Assembly: GCA_030427445.1 (NCBI GenBank)
Contig: JAUIBQ010000010.1
Span: 1-34,672 of the forward strand
Length of the DNA stretch: 34,672 nucleotides
Direction of reading: 5' to 3'
Source of the DNA: a bacterium
GTDB lineage: Bacteria > Patescibacteriota > Saccharimonadia > Saccharimonadales > SZUA-47
Shown: piece by piece, positions 30,937 through 34,672 of the stretch
How positions within the stretch are numbered: position 1 is the first letter of the stretch
Layout: each line of letters begins with the position of its first letter
The notes under the pieces: model-generated
The model's input: only the letters and a program-made list of their open reading frames with translations
Database searches by the model: none
Told to the model about the DNA's origin: nothing
Translations under genes and position numbers: made by a program

Positions 30937-31452
30937 CTACTCTTCTGAACTAGACCCACTACTAGTTGTTTGTTCGTTAGATGCTCCTGTGCTGATAGGT
31001 CCAACTTTTACAAGCTGCTTAGTATCAGGTCGATATAACACCGCTTGTGAAGAATTACTGAATACAACTAGAATATCGCCGTTTTGTGCACCTTCAAAGA
31101 ACGTTTGATCTGCAAGTTTTGATACATCCTGCACTGTTGCTATCGTTGGCGTCTCATCCTCAGGGATTGCATACACTTTTGATATTTCATCCAAGATAGA
31201 CGAGTTTTGTTCTTGTTGAATTTTAGATACAGCAGTGTTTGGGTCTGTGACTAGTTCGCTTTTAAGCTCATCTAACTCAGCTGTTTTTTCGTTGAGAGTA
31301 GTCTGTAATTCTTGATTCTCGTTTCTTAGCTCTAGATATTGCCATACGCCTGCAGCAATCAATCCTAGCAATACGACAGCTACAATATACTGCACTGACT
31401 TTTTCTTTTTACTTGAACCACTACCACTAGATACCGTATTTGATTTTTTCAT
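30937..31452 (-). CDS. Membrane-anchored coiled-coil protein, unknown function
   Basis: The 171-residue protein has a basic Ser/Lys N-terminus (SGSGSSKKKKS), one membrane helix (about 20-38), a coiled coil (about 39-70, LRNENQELQTTLNEK onward) and a small outer domain ending in GDILVVFSNSSQAVLYRP, a pattern I recall from many short Patescibacteria membrane proteins of unknown role. The C-terminus is a Ser/Thr/Glu tail. It lies directly before parA and after the adhesin gene. The promoter (TGATATAAT) lies about 60 nt upstream, and GGGGG precedes the ATG by 6-7 nt. Function unknown. Confidence 0.8.
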   Translation of the reverse strand: MKKSNTVSSGSGSSKKKKSVQYIVAVVLLGLIAAGVWQYLELRNENQELQTTLNEKTAELDELKSELVTDPNTAVSKIQQEQNSSILDEISKVYAIPEDETPTIATVQDVSKLADQTFFEGAQNGDILVVFSNSSQAVLYRPDTKQLVKVGPISTGASNEQTTSSGSSSEE

Positions 31453-31464
31453 ATGGTTTTACCC

Positions 31465-31480
31465 CCTGAGGTCAACACCT
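31465..31480 (-). other. Small hairpin before the ribosome-binding site of the coiled-coil gene
   Basis: TGAGGT (31465-31470) and ACCTCA (31475-31480) form a perfect 6-bp stem with a 4-nt loop in the leader, next to the GGGGG ahead of the ATG. No T-run follows. Confidence 0.35.
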
Positions 31481-31510
31481 CATATCATATGCTATTTCTA
31501 CTTACACTTG

Positions 31511-31519
31511 ATTATATCA
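31511..31519 (-). promoter_or_regulatory. Extended -10 of the coiled-coil/parAB unit
   Basis: The minus strand reads TGATATAAT, a full extended -10. The predicted leader to the ATG at 31452 is about 52 nt. No -35 is clear. Confidence 0.55.
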
Positions 31520-31528
31520 CTTTTTGGG

Positions 31529-34500
31529 TTATCTAACTTGAATTCGTATTGCTGATAATCCGACTATCTCCGTGCCATCTCCCCCTTCGCAAACAACACG
31601 TAATTGAACTTCTTCATTATCTTTGGCGGCTTGAGGAACCAACTCCCACTCCGACTTCAGGGTTATTGCATCGTCAATCGAAAGCGCTTGAGTAAGGTAC
31701 TGCCACTGACTATCACTTGCCACCTGATATTGTACTCGACATACACTACCGGTAATTCCTTCATCACTAACCGACAGAACGACTCGCAGTTCTTTTATCC
31801 TTCTTAAATCTAGCCAAGTTCGCGCGCTTCCAGGTATCTCTTGACCTTCAAGAGGCAACTGCCAATCAGAAATATTGTTTGCGATAACATATTCACTCAA
31901 TACAGATGATATACAGTCTACCCATTCACCATTTTCATGGCAGCGGAATTTTTGTAGATATTCGTTGTAATACTGAGCACCATTTACCCCGATAGGGTCT
32001 TCTTTAGTATTTTGACGTGCCAATACGAACAGTACTGCTGATGGATCTGGTTGTGCGCTACCAATCTGAACTACCCCACCGTTGGTATTTACGCTGAAGA
32101 GATCGATACCGTTTCTGTCTTGAATCTCAAATGCCTTGTCGGAGTTCACCCGAAGTCCAAGTGACCCATCACCAGAAATTTCTAATGCATTTTGCTCATT
32201 GTATTCAACTTTAAGCACACTATCTAGTGCGTTTTGTGATGATAACGAAACTTGCTGTGCTTCTACTGTATACGCTCCAAGTACATTACCGACTGATCGG
32301 ATGCCGCTAAAGTTGTTATCAATACCGCCAGCAAGCAATGTAATTCCATTTATATTTACCAACTCACCTTCTCTTGTAAGACGAATTATTCCGTCTGTCG
32401 CAACACTTTCTACATTGATATCCGTGAACTGCTGAGGGAATTCAAGGCCATCAGCAGGAATACTATAACTTGCTTCCGCCACATAATACGTAAGCCCGAC
32501 AAACACATCTATCAAACCATCTTCGCTCGCGTCTTCCATCGCAACTCCAAGCACTGTTCCAGTCTGAGTAGCCTTCACTGCTCGCCCACCGGGACCACTT
32601 GTAAGGTAATCGCCCTTCTCGATTGAACCATTCGCTACACTCACTTTCGTTGGTAAGCGACCCTTCAATCCCACTGGCACACCGTCGACACCTGCATCGA
32701 GAATAATCGCAGCCTTCGTAGACACAACTCCAGCTAGACCCTTTTGATATTGCTGACTTGATTTAGCAACCGTGCGATTATCTGTGAAGTACACGACGTC
32801 ACCAGGTTTTGCGCCATCGCTGTTTTTGTAGTTCTCAGCGATATCAGCACCATTAGATATGTTATTTGTGCCATCAGAGAACACGTCGCCGTCACTGTCG
32901 ACTCTAAACACCACATTACCGACCGAACCAACATCGCTTCTAAGAGCAAGAATATCTACATCTGAAGTTGCACTTGCGTTGTAGCCCTCTATTACATTGT
33001 CGCTATAAGACAGTGGACCAAGTTCTGTAATGGTAATAGTATCGAGACCAAAGTCATTATGCCAGTTAGTACCTGAAGCTGGCATAGTGACAACAAATCG
33101 TATTTGCGTAGAAGGATCACTCACCACGCCACCACTAAGGTTTAATTGTTCGAAGTTCCATACCTGGGTAGCAGCTGTAGGCTGATCGCCTCCACCATAG
33201 GTACCGCGCGTTACCCAGCCAGCTCCGGCTTCATTTGTCTGCACTGTTAGTACTGCCGTATTATCATCTCCACGTTGGTTCCAGTAGAAGTCAATCGCGA
33301 TACCATTTGTAGCATCAAATGTTGAATTATTTGTCATGGTGAACACATCACCAAAAGCACCAGGTGTAGACGCCTCAGTAAACACATACCCATCTGGGTT
33401 ACCACCCTGCCCTGAAGTCGGACCGACATCAGTTGATGCAGTCAGATTAGTATCATGATTCCAATAACCATTGTTACTTGGCGCTTGAAGTCCGGCACCT
33501 GTAGGACTATTGAATGTCCAAGCAGATTCATCGGCATCATTATCCGCATCAAAAGTATAAGGACCAGTTGATGTCCCTGGTAGCTGTGCAGCACCAGTCG
33601 TAATTGCACCTTCGAAATAAGCAGTAGATGACACGATGCCATTAGTACCAGCAACATTAAGTACTGTACCGACATCAAGACTGTTCGCCGTTGTCACAGC
33701 CCCATTGAGATTCACTGCACCAGTTCCAGTGCTGAATGTACCTGTTCCAGCAATAGAGAAATTACCGCCTGTTTGATCATATCCAGTGATGCCACTGAGA
33801 GAACCGCTATTCACTATGAGTCCATTAATAGTGTCTCCTGAGTTCGCTGCCGTAATAGTGCCGCTATTTATAACAATCCCGTTAATCGTATCTCCAGCAG
33901 TAGCAGCACTGATTGTTCCGGCATTATTGATACCAACTGAACTAAGATTTAGTGCACCGCTTGTGACGGTGAACCCATTACTAAATGTGCCGACACCACT
34001 TGCATCAAATTCTAGTGCATTGTTACCGCCACTCATTATTCGTAAGCCAAATGCATCAGTCGTACCCAATATACCTGTAGCGCCGAAGCTATTTCCATTC
34101 TGTTCGAATGATGTACCGCCACCGCCACCGCCGCCACCGCCGCCAGAGACTGCATTCGTATCAAGTACGGTAAAGTGCCAGACTCTATCAGCTGCCACAT
34201 CGTTACCTGTGCCGTTGTCTCCAGTAACGATAGACACATTAAACGCACTATTGCTTTGTGCACTCAAGACTATATTAATATCATTATAAGTTGCGCTATC
34301 TGCTAGCGAGAGGAGCACCGTATAATCTGCGTCAGTTGTAGGTGTATCAAACGTAACAGTATATTGACCTGTGCTGTTTCGTACCACTGAAGCGCCATCT
34401 ATGTTAAACGGCGTACCGTTCCCTGCCACCTTACCGAATGCCAGAACACCTTCCAGTAGAGGCTGACCGCCACCTGTTAGCGAGACCCAATCTGTGCCAT

Positions 34501-34672
34501 CGAAGCCTTCGAAGTCTGCGCCGGTCCAGCGAATTGCACCTGCAGTCGAGCTTACGAAGTTTCCTAACACAGCTCCACCTGTGAATGTTTGAGTGTCGGT
34601 AAATACTTGCGCCGTATCCAACAGCGCAACATTTGACGATAGCCTGAGATCATCTAGTGTGCCTGTGGTTAT
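31529..34672 (-). CDS. C-terminal part of a very large surface adhesin/tail-fibre-like protein (5' end outside window)
   Basis: The frame is open to the right edge (1047 residues seen), so the N-terminus is missing; the TTG near 34621 is not a start. The chain is rich in Thr, Ser, Gly and Asn with few charges. It has fibre-like short beta repeats (AGTISAATAGDTINGIVINS, then TITAANSGDTINGLIVNS), a run of ten glycines (near 34115-34143), a jelly-roll-like part (about 360-550), a DIAENYKNSDGAKPGDVVYF domain like those near the ends of phage tail fibres, and a closing Cys-containing domain (FRCHENGEWVDCI). It is probably a cell-surface or secreted attachment protein. The next gene (coiled coil, parAB) has its own promoter. 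Exact family unknown. Confidence 0.85.
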   Translation of the reverse strand: MTTGTLDDLRLSSNVALLDTAQVFTDTQTFTGGAVLGNFVSSTAGAIRWTGADFEGFDGTDWVSLTGGGQPLLEGVLAFGKVAGNGTPFNIDGASVVRNSTGQYTVTFDTPTTDADYTVLLSLADSATYNDINIVLSAQSNSAFNVSIVTGDNGTGNDVAADRVWHFTVLDTNAVSGGGGGGGGGGTSFEQNGNSFGATGILGTTDAFGLRIMSGGNNALEFDASGVGTFSNGFTVTSGALNLSSVGINNAGTISAATAGDTINGIVINSGTITAANSGDTINGLIVNSGSLSGITGYDQTGGNFSIAGTGTFSTGTGAVNLNGAVTTANSLDVGTVLNVAGTNGIVSSTAYFEGAITTGAAQLPGTSTGPYTFDADNDADESAWTFNSPTGAGLQAPSNNGYWNHDTNLTASTDVGPTSGQGGNPDGYVFTEASTPGAFGDVFTMTNNSTFDATNGIAIDFYWNQRGDDNTAVLTVQTNEAGAGWVTRGTYGGGDQPTAATQVWNFEQLNLSGGVVSDPSTQIRFVVTMPASGTNWHNDFGLDTITITELGPLSYSDNVIEGYNASATSDVDILALRSDVGSVGNVVFRVDSDGDVFSDGTNNISNGADIAENYKNSDGAKPGDVVYFTDNRTVAKSSQQYQKGLAGVVSTKAAIILDAGVDGVPVGLKGRLPTKVSVANGSIEKGDYLTSGPGGRAVKATQTGTVLGVAMEDASEDGLIDVFVGLTYYVAEASYSIPADGLEFPQQFTDINVESVATDGIIRLTREGELVNINGITLLAGGIDNNFSGIRSVGNVLGAYTVEAQQVSLSSQNALDSVLKVEYNEQNALEISGDGSLGLRVNSDKAFEIQDRNGIDLFSVNTNGGVVQIGSAQPDPSAVLFVLARQNTKEDPIGVNGAQYYNEYLQKFRCHENGEWVDCISSVLSEYVIANNISDWQLPLEGQEIPGSARTWLDLRRIKELRVVLSVSDEGITGSVCRVQYQVASDSQWQYLTQALSIDDAITLKSEWELVPQAAKDNEEVQLRVVCEGGDGTEIVGLSAIRIQVR
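34111..34143. repeat. CCG/CCA trinucleotide tract coding for a poly-glycine linker
   Basis: A run of CCG and CCA triplets (GGC/GGT on the coding strand) encodes ten consecutive glycines inside the adhesin. Gain or loss of triplets would change linker length without breaking the frame. Confidence 0.7.

Noticed and set aside
29286-31452. Replication origin or parS cluster next to parAB
   Set aside because: No parS-like TGTTTCACGTGAAACA, DnaA-box cluster or A/T-rich unwinding region could be found, and dnaA/dnaN are not nearby.
33786-34289. Plus-strand frame with a run of prolines, resembling a proline-rich protein
   Set aside because: It is the reverse of the Gly/Thr/Ser-rich adhesin; the prolines mirror the poly-glycine tract.

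Overview
The window looks like a chromosome segment of a Candidatus Saccharibacteria (TM7, Patescibacteria) genome. The grounds are compact gene packing with 1-25 nt overlaps, TGA used as a normal stop, a type IV pilus operon, short or domain-poor versions of housekeeping proteins, and a heliorhodopsin. The taxon is inferred; there is no rRNA in the window. I found no tRNA, rRNA, CRISPR array, transposase or phage integrase, and no gene-free stretch longer than 300 bases.

Layout. 1-3300 (minus): a Nudix - RlmD-like RNA methyltransferase - RsmE - membrane protein operon that runs off the left edge. 3441-4433 (minus): a heliorhodopsin whose cytoplasmic N-terminus carries a histone-H1-like Lys/Ala/Ser/Thr tail of about 75 residues. 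4467-8006 (minus): three type IV pilin-like genes with adhesive or vWA heads. 8082-9305: a plus-strand six-helix membrane protein that overlaps at its 3' end a minus-strand metalloprotease-like gene. 9310-18542 (minus): an information-processing and envelope run of lysS, greA, proS, CPBP protease, rseP, uppS, frr, an orphan gene, tsf and rpsB. 18698-24953 (plus): rpmE, prfA and prmC, with prfA and prmC separated by two opposite-strand orphan genes (20159-24024), one coding for a 1060-residue protein. 24954-28571 (minus): htrA, a membrane protein and an LCP-family enzyme. 28653-29276 (plus): lepB. 29286-31452 (minus): parB, parA and a membrane-anchored coiled-coil protein. 31529-34672 (minus): the C-terminal part of a very large surface adhesin that runs off the right edge.

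Working together. Much of the window is translation (rpsB, tsf, frr, rpmE, prfA, prmC, lysS, proS, two rRNA methyltransferases). A second theme is the cell surface: pilins, adhesin, signal peptidase, LCP, HtrA, RseP and UppS, which suits a host-attached epibiont.

Regulation. Ten transcription units have a -10 hexamer only 6-15 nt before the start codon, so their mRNAs are probably leaderless or nearly so, while operon-internal genes use Shine-Dalgarno sites. lysS is the main exception: it has a structured leader in which a 24-nt imperfect inverted repeat can hide both the ribosome-binding site and the GTG start.

Best candidates for something undescribed are (1) the heliorhodopsin with the histone-like tail, (2) the lysS leader switch, and (3) the orphan gene family, with matching strong promoters, inserted into conserved translation operons.
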